DNA of 54,952 nt from Mycobacterium sp. UM_WGJ (GCF_000455125.1 NZ_AUWR01000019.1:1-54952); one strand, 5' to 3'. Counted from the stretch's first letter, positions 42,817 to 51,202 are shown. Translations and numbers: made by a program. Notes: generated by a model not told the origin, from the sequence alone.

Positions 42817-43470
42817 GTGACGCTTCGCGGCCGGGGGCGACCGCGCGGCGGCGGGAACCCGCCCGAGCACTCCCGAGAGCTACTGTTGGACGCCGCAGAG
42901 CGATCCTTCGCTCTGCGCGGATATCGGGCCTCGACCATGCAGGTGATAGCGCGGGAAGCCGGATACACCCGTGCGGTGATCTACCGCCACTTCGCCACCC
43001 GGGACGAACTGCTGGACGCATTGGTGGTGCGGGTGGCCGCACGCAAGATCGCCGAGATAACCGCGCGGCTGGGACCGCCCCATGACGCGGGCCACCTGGT
43101 GACGGAGTCCCTGGTCATCGTGGCGACCGAGGTTGCCCAGGACCCACTGCTGCGGGTGATCTCCGAGCACACCGATGAGGGCAACGTCGCAGCGCTGATC
43201 GCCCGGTCGGCGACGCTGGGTGAGCTGCTGGCCGGGCTCTATGAAGCGGGATTCCGGCAGGCCGGCCCGCAACTGCGGGCCGGCCTGCATTCGGGCGATG
43301 CGGCCCGGTTCGTGCTGTCGACCGCACTGGGATTGCTGCTGGGCCTCATCCCCGGTGTCATTCCCGTTCCGGACGCCGACCAGGTCCGCCGCTATGTCCG
43401 GGTGTTCGTATTGCCTGCGCTGCTCGCCGATCCGCCGCCGGCGGGGCCGGTGTTCACGGTGTCGCGGTAA
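42817..43470 (+). CDS. TetR/AcrR-family transcriptional regulator
   Basis: A 217-aa regulator. The N-terminal TetR HTH spans about residues 16-62 (SRELLLDAAERSFALRGYRA-STMQVIAREAGYTRAVIYRHFATRDELLDAL). The C-terminal ligand domain is divergent and hydrophobic (ARFVLSTALGLLLGLIPGVIPV). The basic N-terminus TLRGRGRPRGGG is usual. The GTG at 42817 was chosen; a TTG at 42784 would fall within the operator palindrome. It likely represses itself and the COQ4-like gene. pdxS begins 72 bases downstream. Confidence 0.88.
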   Translation: MTLRGRGRPRGGGNPPEHSRELLLDAAERSFALRGYRASTMQVIAREAGYTRAVIYRHFATRDELLDALVVRVAARKIAEITARLGPPHDAGHLVTESLVIVATEVAQDPLLRVISEHTDEGNVAALIARSATLGELLAGLYEAGFRQAGPQLRAGLHSGDAARFVLSTALGLLLGLIPGVIPVPDADQVRRYVRVFVLPALLADPPPAGPVFTVSR

Positions 43471-43500
43471 TGAGCGGGAAAACGGTTGGCGTCGGCCCAC

Positions 43501-43506
43501 TACACT
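43501..43506 (+). promoter_or_regulatory. pdxS -10 element
   Basis: TACACT (TANNNT) lies 36 bases before the GTG of pdxS, giving a predicted leader of about 30 bases that carries AAGGAG nine bases before the start. No clear -35 was found. Confidence 0.4.
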
Positions 43507-43542
43507 GAGCGGGTATCGCAGGCCAGCAAGGAGAAGCATTCA

Positions 43543-44460
43543 GTGGACAGCGCGGCGCAGAACGGTTCGGCACCCGACGGACAAACGGGTACTGCGCGAG
43601 TAAAGCGAGGCATGGCCGAGATGCTCAAGGGCGGCGTCATCATGGACGTCGTCACCCCGGACCAGGCCCGCATCGCTGAGGCCGCCGGCGCCGTCGCGGT
43701 GATGGCACTGGAGCGGGTGCCCGCCGACATCCGTGCCCAGGGCGGGGTTTCGCGAATGAGCGACCCGGACATGATCGAGGGCATCATCGCCGCGGTCACC
43801 ATTCCGGTGATGGCCAAAGTGCGAATCGGGCACTTCGTCGAGGCGCAGATCCTGCAGAGCCTCGGAGTGGACTACATCGACGAGTCCGAGGTGCTGACTC
43901 CGGCCGACTACACCCACCACATCGACAAGTGGCAGTACACCGTGCCATTCGTGTGTGGAGCGACCAACCTGGGCGAGGCGCTGCGCCGGATCACCGAGGG
44001 TGCGGCCATGATTCGCTCCAAGGGTGAGGCCGGCACCGGTGACGTCTCCAACGCCACCACCCACATGCGGTCCATCGGTGGCGAGATTCGCCGGCTCACG
44101 TCGCTCTCCGAAGACGAATTGTTCGTCGCCGCAAAGGAACTGCAGGCGCCCTACGAGCTAGTCGCAGAGGTGGCCAAGGCCGGGAAGCTGCCGGTGACGC
44201 TGTTCACCGCGGGCGGCATCGCCACCCCGGCGGATGCCGCGATGATGATGCAGCTTGGCGCGGAGGGCGTGTTCGTCGGTTCCGGCATCTTCAAGTCCGG
44301 TGACCCCGCCGCGCGTGCGGCGGCCATCGTCAAGGCCACCACATTCTACGACGACCCCGACGTGTTGGCCCGGGTATCGCGCGGGCTGGGCGAAGCGATG
44401 GTCGGCATCAATGTGGAGGACATCGCGCAACCGCACCGGCTTGCCGAACGCGGTTGGTAG
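43543..44460 (+). CDS. pdxS: Pyridoxal 5'-phosphate synthase subunit PdxS
   Basis: A 305-aa TIM-barrel synthase that forms PLP from ribose 5-phosphate, glyceraldehyde 3-phosphate and ammonia supplied by PdxT. Seen: [18 protein letters not shown] with the active-site Asp, [17 protein letters not shown] with Schiff-base K92, the [13 protein letters not shown] phosphate loop, and [39 protein letters not shown] 43543 follows AAGGAG. Its final 22 bases (coding LAERGW-stop) are repeated at 51996-52017, so the gene's 3' end is the left border of the island. In M. tuberculosis it is directly followed by tesB2 and pdxT. Confidence 0.97.
   Translation: MDSAAQNGSAPDGQTGTARVKRGMAEMLKGGVIMDVVTPDQARIAEAAGAVAVMALERVPADIRAQGGVSRMSDPDMIEGIIAAVTIPVMAKVRIGHFVEAQILQSLGVDYIDESEVLTPADYTHHIDKWQYTVPFVCGATNLGEALRRITEGAAMIRSKGEAGTGDVSNATTHMRSIGGEIRRLTSLSEDELFVAAKELQAPYELVAEVAKAGKLPVTLFTAGGIATPADAAMMMQLGAEGVFVGSGIFKSGDPAARAAAIVKATTFYDDPDVLARVSRGLGEAMVGINVEDIAQPHRLAERGW
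44439..44460 (+). repeat. Left 22-bp direct repeat (pdxS 3' end, att-like)
   Basis: GCTTGCCGAACGCGG, then T, then TGGTAG. The same sequence with C in place of T is found at 51996-52017. It encodes the last six residues and stop of PdxS. Together the copies bracket the 7.5-kb defence island. Confidence 0.85.
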
Positions 44461-44486
44461 ACGCCGCGGGGCCAAGTCCATGGACC

Positions 44487-45683
44487 TCACGTGCGTTCGA
44501 TGAACCTCCGCTGATGCGTGTCATAGGCGTAGTTGACGATATCGCCGGAGACGATCAGCTCGATGGCCTGGTTGATGACGTTGCGAGGAACCACGAACCA
44601 CTCGGAGGGGTCGTAGGGGTGGCCCTTGCGGTCGATTTGGGTCAGATCGAGGCGGACCTCGGCGAAGACACGGTGCAGCAGATTCTCCAGTGCCGAGGTT
44701 TTGAGGTTGTAGGTGCGGTAGCTGGCAACCACCTCGACCGGAGCCATCAGATACGTCGGTGACTTCTCGGCGTTGTTGATACGCCTTTCCACCGGTCCGC
44801 GGGAGAAGCCGATCTTGTGCAGGTCCGTCATCGCGGCAATCTGCGGGTCGTCGCTGAGGGACCGGAGCACATAGATGTATCCGCTCTCGACATCGGCGTC
44901 GAGCACCTCGTCCTCGGAGAGTCCGGTTCGGACGATGGCCTGTCCGTCTTGCTCGAAGAGGCGGATCGAGAGCGATTGGCGATACATCGACGACTCGGTG
45001 CCGTTCTCGAAGATCACCCGCAGGCGTTGCTTCTGCTCCGGCTTTCCGCCGACGATCATCTCCCTCGTCTCGCCGACCTCGGCGACGAACAACATCACAC
45101 CGGCCAGAACGAAGAAGCGGCCCTCGGCGACCGTGCTCAGGCCCTTGAACGGTGCAAGTGTGACTGTGCCGTCCGCGAGCTCGGCGTGCTTCATCTTGAA
45201 TAGGTTCGCGAATTGATCGAAGTCGTGGCACTTCTTGCGTTTGGCAACCGACTCCGCGGCATCCGGGTTTTTCCGCGCAGGCAGATCCGATATGTCGAGC
45301 AGGCCGGACTCGTCGCCCAGGAGTTCGAACTGATCGCCGTCAAGGAGGTCATCGATCGTCATCGGGGCCTCTGGAATCGTCAGGAGACGGAACTCGTCGA
45401 GTGGTCGGAGGGCGGCGGTCTTGTCCTCGTTGGCGAGGATCCCGTCCAGACGTGCGCCGAGTTTGCGCTCAGCGATCTCGCGGGTCGTTGAGCTGGGAGC
45501 CCGGCCGTGGATGCGCCGGAACTCCACGATTTCGTGGAACGCCCGCTCCAGCCGATCGGCAGAGGTCACCCGCGCCGGCTTCTCGGGCGCATCCAACAAG
45601 CCACCGACATCGGAGGCGAGCAGCGCGTCGATACTGGCTGGAGTGGCGAAGCCGGCGGACTGATTGTCGTTGTCGTCGCTCAT
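44487..45683 (-). CDS. GIY-YIG nuclease (T5orf172/MUG113-like) of the island
   Basis: A 398-aa protein. The C-terminal nuclease domain (about 265-345) has GYIYVLRSLSDDPQIA, LHKIGFSRGPVERRINNAE and the catalytic Glu in KTSALENLLHRVF (E333), the T5orf172-type GIY-YIG pattern. The N-terminal segment at about 44-82 (LERAFHEIVEFRRIHGRAP...) shares a GRxP-centred pattern with the C-terminus of the neighbouring helicase. The middle (150-260) is a beta-rich region of unknown role. Its ATG overlaps the helicase stop by four bases (ATGA), so the two are translationally coupled. Probably the DNA-cutting subunit of the island's system. Confidence 0.85.
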   Translation of the reverse strand: MSDDNDNQSAGFATPASIDALLASDVGGLLDAPEKPARVTSADRLERAFHEIVEFRRIHGRAPSSTTREIAERKLGARLDGILANEDKTAALRPLDEFRLLTIPEAPMTIDDLLDGDQFELLGDESGLLDISDLPARKNPDAAESVAKRKKCHDFDQFANLFKMKHAELADGTVTLAPFKGLSTVAEGRFFVLAGVMLFVAEVGETREMIVGGKPEQKQRLRVIFENGTESSMYRQSLSIRLFEQDGQAIVRTGLSEDEVLDADVESGYIYVLRSLSDDPQIAAMTDLHKIGFSRGPVERRINNAEKSPTYLMAPVEVVASYRTYNLKTSALENLLHRVFAEVRLDLTQIDRKGHPYDPSEWFVVPRNVINQAIELIVSGDIVNYAYDTHQRRFIERT

Positions 45684-47656
45684 GATTCGTCGTCCCGTTG
45701 TGCGGCGCGCTGAGCGACTGCCCGCTGCTGCTTCTGCCGCTGCAAGTACAGCAGGATCTCGGCGTGGCGCTTCTCCGTCGGGTCATCGGCGCGCACGTCG
45801 GGCTTGCGTCCGTTGACCTTGGCCCACTGCTGGATCTTCGGCCAGGCCGCCAGCGCCTCTTCCTCGGTGACCTCGACGCGGGTTGCGGTGATCGCGTCGG
45901 AGATGATCCGCAGCACCGGCGGCGTGACCGATTTGGACATCACCTCGAAGGCGCGCTGGAACGGGTTGACCGAGTCGATCAGATTGATGTTGATGTCATC
46001 GATGTTGACGAACTTCTCCGACATCCGGATGAACCGCTTATCGCCGACCTCGCGGACCTCGCCATTCTTGATCACCGAATCCACCACGACCTGCTGACGC
46101 AGTTCCTCGACCTGAGATTCGTCCAGGTCGGGGTAACGCTCGCGGATGATTTTTGGGATCAGAACCTTGTTGGTGGTCTCCGGATCGACCGAACCGGCTG
46201 CGGCCTTGGCGAAGGTGTCGTCCTGCAAGATGGTGGCCTTCAGATCGTTGAGATCGGTCTCGACGATCTGCTTGACCCGCTCCGACGACGGTTCTTTGAA
46301 GCCCTTGATCTTGATGACACCCGGAGGGGTCGGGTCCGCGTCGCCGCTGCGTTTGGTTTTGAACGTGAAGTTCTGCGCCAGCACCTGCTCCATCAGCAGC
46401 GACGCGGTGATGGCCTTGAGCATGTTGTTCACCGACACCTTCACCTCGCTCTGGGAGGCGTCGGGCTCGGCGATCAGGTTGGTGAACTGGGCGTGCTCCT
46501 TGTCGGGGCTGTCGCGGGTGACGCGGCCGATGATCTGGATGACCTCGGTCAGCGAGGCGCGGTAGCCGACCGTCAACGCGTGTTCGGCGAACGGCCAGTC
46601 GAAGCCCTCCTTGGCCATTCCGAGCGCGATGATCACATCCACGGCGTCGCGGTCTTTCGAGGCGATGGACGACAGGTAGTGCAGGGTATCGGCGCGTTTC
46701 TTCTGGTCGGTGTCATCGACCAGGTCTGCGACGTGGACGATCTTGCCGGTGTCGGCACGGCGGATGCCAATGATTCCGGTGTCGGGATCGGTGGATTCCA
46801 CGTGACCGATCGAGTCGATGATGAACCCGACCTCTTCGATCTTGTCTTTGGTGGACTCACCGGAGTTCACGTTCGGGATGTGGATGATCGTTTTCTTGTC
46901 CAGGTCGAACACCTCACCGATCGCGTCGGTGTAGCGGCCCTGATAGAAGTGGTGGCCGATGCCGAGTGAGCGCAGATGCTCGTAGCCGTTGAGCTGGTCG
47001 TAATAGTTGAAGGTGACCGGGGTAAACCGCGCTTCGTCCTCGGCGGAGAGCACCGGCACCGAGTCGCCCCGGAAGTACGAGCCGGTCATGGCAACGATGT
47101 GCACGTCAGAGCCGTTCATCACATCGCGGAGCAATGCGCCGAGCCGGCTGGCTTCGGTATCGGCGGAGACGTGGTGGAACTCGTCGATTGCGAGCGCCGT
47201 GCCGTTGAACGCATCGGGGGAGAGCCTCTCGAAAGCGAACCGCAGCGTGGCATGCGTGCAGATCAGGATCGCGTCCGGGCCGTTGAGGAACTCGATGAAA
47301 ACGCCGACCTTGCCCGCCGAAGAGCCGGGATCACACAGGTTGAGCTCCGGCTTGACGTCCCAGTCGGCGAAGAACCCGAACTTGGTCAGGTCCGTCGAGG
47401 AGAACGACGCACCGATCGACCGCTCGGGAACGGCGACGATCACCTTCTTGCGGCCCTGGTTGTAGAGCTTGTCGAGTGCCACGAACATCAGCGCGCGCGA
47501 CTTGCCGGAAGCCGGCGGGGCTTTGACCAGCAGGTGCTGGGCATTCCGCTTGGCGAACACCCTCCGCTGCATCTCCCGCATGCCCATCGCGTCGGTGTGC
47601 ACCGAATCGCCGGTGCGGGCGTAGGTGACGTCGACGATGTTCGGTTGGGCGTTCAC
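45680..47656 (-). CDS. SF2 DEAD/DEAH-box helicase of the island
   Basis: A 658-aa ATPase. Walker A is LLVKAPPASGKSRAL (G51-K52-S53), Walker B is AIDEFHH (D158-E159-F-H161), motif III-like is AMTGSY, and motif VI is QIIGRVTRDSP, giving two RecA lobes within about residues 40-400. The C-terminal region includes WPKIQQWAKVNGRKP (605-619) and a charged tail. It resembles helicase subunits of restriction systems that translocate on DNA; a nuclease motif was not found in this chain. GTG 47656 begins NAQPNIVDVTYARTG. It is coupled to the GIY-YIG gene downstream and divergent from mntA. Confidence 0.87.
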   Translation of the reverse strand: MNAQPNIVDVTYARTGDSVHTDAMGMREMQRRVFAKRNAQHLLVKAPPASGKSRALMFVALDKLYNQGRKKVIVAVPERSIGASFSSTDLTKFGFFADWDVKPELNLCDPGSSAGKVGVFIEFLNGPDAILICTHATLRFAFERLSPDAFNGTALAIDEFHHVSADTEASRLGALLRDVMNGSDVHIVAMTGSYFRGDSVPVLSAEDEARFTPVTFNYYDQLNGYEHLRSLGIGHHFYQGRYTDAIGEVFDLDKKTIIHIPNVNSGESTKDKIEEVGFIIDSIGHVESTDPDTGIIGIRRADTGKIVHVADLVDDTDQKKRADTLHYLSSIASKDRDAVDVIIALGMAKEGFDWPFAEHALTVGYRASLTEVIQIIGRVTRDSPDKEHAQFTNLIAEPDASQSEVKVSVNNMLKAITASLLMEQVLAQNFTFKTKRSGDADPTPPGVIKIKGFKEPSSERVKQIVETDLNDLKATILQDDTFAKAAAGSVDPETTNKVLIPKIIRERYPDLDESQVEELRQQVVVDSVIKNGEVREVGDKRFIRMSEKFVNIDDININLIDSVNPFQRAFEVMSKSVTPPVLRIISDAITATRVEVTEEEALAAWPKIQQWAKVNGRKPDVRADDPTEKRHAEILLYLQRQKQQRAVAQRAAQRDDES

Positions 47657-47830
47657 GTTGCGGACCCCTGGGCGTCGGTGGCTGCTGGTGGCTCATTTCT
47701 ACCGGATGGGGCAGACACCAGTTTCTGTCTCGGGTCATTGTGTCCAGGGCAGATCGACGGGTTGGGTGGTTCGCGACCGACCGACCAGGTCAGCCGTCCC
47801 AAGGTTCGTTGCCGCACGTGCGGTCGCCGG

Positions 47831-47836
47831 TAGTCT
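47831..47836 (+). promoter_or_regulatory. mntA -10 element
   Basis: TAGTCT (TANNNT) is followed by seven bases and then the mntA GTG at 47844, suggesting a leaderless or very short leader. GGAGGT in those seven bases would also serve as a ribosome site if transcription began earlier. It lies in the 187-base divergent gap with the helicase gene. Confidence 0.45.
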
Positions 47837-47843
47837 GGAGGTC

Positions 47844-48149
47844 GTGATCGACTTAGCTGGGGCAGACCACGAAGCGCTGGTGCGTGCGTGCCGGCAGTGC
47901 GGTGTCGCGCGGCTACGTGTGTTTGGCTCGGCGGTGACGAGTGAATTCGATCCTGAGACAAGCGATATCGACTTCCTGGTGGACTTTGCCGCCGATGCGC
48001 CGAAGGGAATTGCCCCGTTCCTCGCGCTGCAAGAGGAGCTGCGGCGCATCTTCGGCCGCAACGTGGACCTGGTCGAGGCAAATGCCGTCCGGAACCCGTT
48101 CTTCGCCCGGCGTGCGTTCGGCGAGGCTGTGGACGTGTATGCGGCCTGA
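47844..48149 (+). CDS. mntA: MntA-type nucleotidyltransferase antitoxin
   Basis: A 101-aa minimal nucleotidyltransferase. The active site reads FGSAVTSEFDPETSDIDFLVDF, i.e. GSX11DXD, with NVDLVEANAVRNPFF downstream supplying the third acidic region. In HepT-MntA modules, MntA neutralises the toxin by adding AMP to a tyrosine next to the HEPN motif. GTG 47844 was chosen for its leaderless-type promoter and typical length. It overlaps hepT by 11 bases. The pair is on the opposite strand to the restriction genes flanking it. Confidence 0.88.
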   Translation: MIDLAGADHEALVRACRQCGVARLRVFGSAVTSEFDPETSDIDFLVDFAADAPKGIAPFLALQEELRRIFGRNVDLVEANAVRNPFFARRAFGEAVDVYAA

Positions 48150-48489
48150 GTCCGCGGCCCTCATCTGGGACGCGCTCGATGCCGCCAAGTCGATAAGCAG
48201 CTTCATTGAGGGCATATCGCTGGACGCGTACCGGAGCGACTTGCTGCGCCGCCGCGCGGTGGAGCGGGGATTCGAGATCGTCGGTGAAGCGCTCGGAAAG
48301 CTGCGTCAGATCGATCCGGAGACAACCGGGCGCGTGCCTGGCCTGGCCAACGCGGTGGGGTTGCGGAACGTGCTGATCCACGGATATGCCGAGATTGTTG
48401 ACGAGCGCATCTATGACACCGCCGTCGCGGATGTTCCTGGGTTGATCGAGGTGCTTACCTCGTTGATGGCTGAGGCTGGAGAACCGTAG
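48139..48489 (+). CDS. hepT: HepT-type HEPN (DUF86) ribonuclease toxin
   Basis: A 116-aa all-helical HEPN protein. The RX4HXY motif is intact as RNVLIHGY in NAVGLRNVLIHGYAEIVDERIYDTA. Arg and His are the RNase residues, and the Tyr is the residue adenylylated by MntA in characterised pairs. The N-terminal half (IWDALDAAKSISSFIEGISLDAY; VERGFEIVGEALGKL) is typical DUF86. ATG 48139 overlaps mntA by 11 bases. The stop is five bases from the convergent methyltransferase stop. Confidence 0.9.
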   Translation: MRPESAALIWDALDAAKSISSFIEGISLDAYRSDLLRRRAVERGFEIVGEALGKLRQIDPETTGRVPGLANAVGLRNVLIHGYAEIVDERIYDTAVADVPGLIEVLTSLMAEAGEP

Positions 48490-48494
48490 ATGGA

Positions 48495-51176
48495 TCATCC
48501 TTTGGCTTCGGCCGCCGTCATCGCCTCATACATGGCGAACAAGTCCGACAGGCGCTGTTCGTCGGTCTCGTAGCCGCGCTTGGAGTAGATGGAGTCGACC
48601 AGAGCGTCCACTTCCGCGTGGGCCCGGCGCAGATCGTCGGGCATCAGGTCGGGGTCGTACAGCTCGGCCAGCGTCTTTTCGCAGTGGTATTCGCGCACGT
48701 CCAGCACCCGCAGCGCGGTGACGGCGAGCTTCTCCTTGGTGTCGTCGGAGAGTGGAGGGACTGGGAAGTTGTTGTAGACGATCGTGTTGGAGTATTGATA
48801 GTTGATACGCATTCGTCCAGAAACTGCTTTGACCCACACCATATGCATATTTGAAGTCAGCAGGGAAAATAACCAGGGATCGGCCCCGTAGATCGCGAAT
48901 CCCTTGTTGGAGATCACGGTGTCGGGGCCAAGGTAGTCAATCGGAATGTATTTTCGCAGGCCAGACGAGATGCTCGGGACGATGATCGAATCCGTCGGCT
49001 TGTAGCTGATTTGGACAAACCGGTGGGGTTCTGCGGCATACGCCGCTGTGCTTTCCGCTTTGCTCATAGCCCGTTCGGCAGCTACTCGATCCAACCTGGA
49101 TGAGATCGAGGGAATCGAACGTGCGAGCGTTGCGGAGTCGTCGGGTATCCAGAGACAATACCGCTCGCCATCATTGATTGCCTCGGCTGATCCCATGTAG
49201 CGCTTGATGAATTCGCTGCTGCGTTGATCCTCCCGAATCATCTGGTGGCGCTCGGCCGGCGTCAGGGTAAGCCAGCCACCATCGCGAGGCATCGAGCCGA
49301 ATACCATCTCTGGGCGCGGTGCCCCAAGGGGGGTCTTGCGTCGCTCGATTATTATATTGGCACCGTCGGCAAGGTAGCCGTTGATGTTGCTTGCCGTGAT
49401 TTGAAGGTCGTTTGAGTATAAATATTTTGGGCTCGATCGCGTTACCCGCAACCCAATGACAGCAACGGTCACGTCAGCATTTTTCTTCGCGTTGTTGTCC
49501 CACTGGAATCCGGGGTATGCGAACCCAATTTCGATTTCCTTGGAGAAGATCATGGGGAACATCAACCCCACGTGTTCACCTTGAGTCACCGTCTTAGTGG
49601 TAACGAATGCAAGCTCAGCTTGCGTTCCTTCGATGTAGTCGGCCCCCTTGATAAACCACAGTGCGATGTAGTTGAGGTTTTTCGAGTGCGGCCTCGCCCC
49701 GAATGCAAAGGCGTAATCTTCCTTCTGCTCAGGTGTCTGCCGCTTGGCGCCATAGTAGGGCGGATTCCCAATCAGATAGATCTCACCACCGTCGTTGGGG
49801 CACACGGTATTCCAGTCGATCCGGGTGGCGTTACCCTGGCGGATCTGCCCGGTCTCCTTGAGTGGGATCAGCGGGATGTCCTCGCCGAACTTGGCTTTGA
49901 ACTCCACATTCATCTGGTGCTTGGCGATCCACAGCGAGAGGATCGCCACCTCGACAGCGAAGTCGTCGATCTCGATGCCGTAGAAGTTCTCGATGTTGAT
50001 CCGGGAGCCCAGTAGGTGGCCCTGGTGCGAGCCTCGCAGCTCGGCGAGGCGCTCCAGGATGGCGTGCTCGAGCTTGCGCAACTCTTTGTAGGCGATGACC
50101 AGGAAATTGCCCGAGCCACAGGCCGGGTCGAACACCTTGATCGCGGCGATCCGCGACAGCAGCCCCTCCAATTTCTTCTCGCTGTCAAAGCCGGCATCGA
50201 GTTCCTCTTTGAGGCGATCGAGGAACAGCGGCTCGATGGTCTTGAGGATGTTGGGCACCGAGGTGTAGTGCTGGCCCAGGTCTGATCGCGCGCCGGGGGT
50301 GACGATCGCCTGAAACATCGAACCGAAGATGTCGGGGTTGATCTCCCGCCAGATCAACGTCCCGGATTCGATGAGCAGTTCGCGGGCCTTCTTGGTGAAC
50401 GTCGGTACCGCATGCTCGGCCGAGACGGCGAACAACCGGCCGTTGACGTACGGGAACCCGGCCAGGTGCGTGGGCTTGTGCGCGGGATCTTCGGTGTCGA
50501 GTGCGGCGAAGAGATCGGTGAGGAAATCCGCCACATCGGAGCCATCAACCTGAGTGTGAGAGCCGACGGCGTTGGTGAACTGGTTCTCAGCGAATATGCC
50601 GGTGTCTTCGGCAAAGAAGCAGAACAACAGCCGGGTGAAGAAGAGATTGAGCGCGTGGCGCCCGTTCGGTTGGTGCAGCAGGCCGGGGTTCGCGCCGAGC
50701 AACTCGTCGAACAGCTTGCCCATCCGCTCGGCGGCCTTGACGTCGGCGTGCGCCTCGGCGACGTACTGCGCCTTCTCCATCCCGGCCCAGGGCAGGAAGA
50801 AGGTGAAGTGCTGGTCGATGTCGCGGATCGGGATGATCAGGTTCTCGCCGGTCTTGGTGTCGATGGCGAGCAACTCGGTGTAGTCGGTGACGATAACGAA
50901 CCGTGTGTTGTAGCGCACCACCGTCGGTGAGGTCCTCAGCGCGTCGATCACCGCCAGCGGATCGCCGGTCGTCTCTTTGAAGTAGACGACGTTCTTCTGC
51001 GCCACTTCGGTTTCCGGATTGTCGGCGACATTGAGCGAGCCGTTGCGCAGCCGGGTGACATTGCCCTGCGGCTTCCCGTATGCCAGCAGCAGGTCGAAGA
51101 TGAACTCGCGGTCGTAGGATTCCCGGCCCCCAAGCGGTGCGACCCGCTCCTCAACCGCCTTCAGATTGAGTCTCAC
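48495..51176 (-). CDS. Large N6-adenine DNA methyltransferase with MmeI-like core
   Basis: An 893-aa protein. The N-terminal domain (about 1-130: REFIFDLLLAYGKPQGNVTRL, RFVIVTDYTELLAIDTK) is unlike the MmeI nuclease I know, and I could not identify a convincing PD-(D/E)xK set. A helical spacer (FFTRLLFCFFAEDTGIF) follows. The methyltransferase core has GQHYTSVPNI, motif I FDPACGSGNF (349-358) and motif IV NPPY (471-474). A target-recognition region at about 590-790 precedes a conserved C-terminus (DLMPDDLRRAHAEVDALVDSIY). It probably modifies host DNA and sets specificity. GTG 51176 lacks a good ribosome site. The recognition region is A+T-richer than the rest. Confidence 0.88.
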   Translation of the reverse strand: MRLNLKAVEERVAPLGGRESYDREFIFDLLLAYGKPQGNVTRLRNGSLNVADNPETEVAQKNVVYFKETTGDPLAVIDALRTSPTVVRYNTRFVIVTDYTELLAIDTKTGENLIIPIRDIDQHFTFFLPWAGMEKAQYVAEAHADVKAAERMGKLFDELLGANPGLLHQPNGRHALNLFFTRLLFCFFAEDTGIFAENQFTNAVGSHTQVDGSDVADFLTDLFAALDTEDPAHKPTHLAGFPYVNGRLFAVSAEHAVPTFTKKARELLIESGTLIWREINPDIFGSMFQAIVTPGARSDLGQHYTSVPNILKTIEPLFLDRLKEELDAGFDSEKKLEGLLSRIAAIKVFDPACGSGNFLVIAYKELRKLEHAILERLAELRGSHQGHLLGSRINIENFYGIEIDDFAVEVAILSLWIAKHQMNVEFKAKFGEDIPLIPLKETGQIRQGNATRIDWNTVCPNDGGEIYLIGNPPYYGAKRQTPEQKEDYAFAFGARPHSKNLNYIALWFIKGADYIEGTQAELAFVTTKTVTQGEHVGLMFPMIFSKEIEIGFAYPGFQWDNNAKKNADVTVAVIGLRVTRSSPKYLYSNDLQITASNINGYLADGANIIIERRKTPLGAPRPEMVFGSMPRDGGWLTLTPAERHQMIREDQRSSEFIKRYMGSAEAINDGERYCLWIPDDSATLARSIPSISSRLDRVAAERAMSKAESTAAYAAEPHRFVQISYKPTDSIIVPSISSGLRKYIPIDYLGPDTVISNKGFAIYGADPWLFSLLTSNMHMVWVKAVSGRMRINYQYSNTIVYNNFPVPPLSDDTKEKLAVTALRVLDVREYHCEKTLAELYDPDLMPDDLRRAHAEVDALVDSIYSKRGYETDEQRLSDLFAMYEAMTAAEAKG

Positions 51177-51188
51177 CCGCGCAGTCTC

Positions 51189-51202
51189 GCCTTCACGAAG
51201 GC
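51189..51202. promoter_or_regulatory. Short palindrome upstream of the methyltransferase gene
   Basis: GCCTTC-AC-GAAGGC is a perfect 6-2-6 palindrome centred about 20 bases before the methyltransferase GTG, in the 59-base gap behind the VapC-like gene. It could be an operator controlling methyltransferase expression, or the stem of a weak hairpin. Confidence 0.35.

Noticed and set aside
45698-46969. 423-codon plus-strand frame opposite the helicase.
   Set aside because: Asp/Leu/Val/Gly-rich antisense shadow. The opposite strand has complete helicase motifs.
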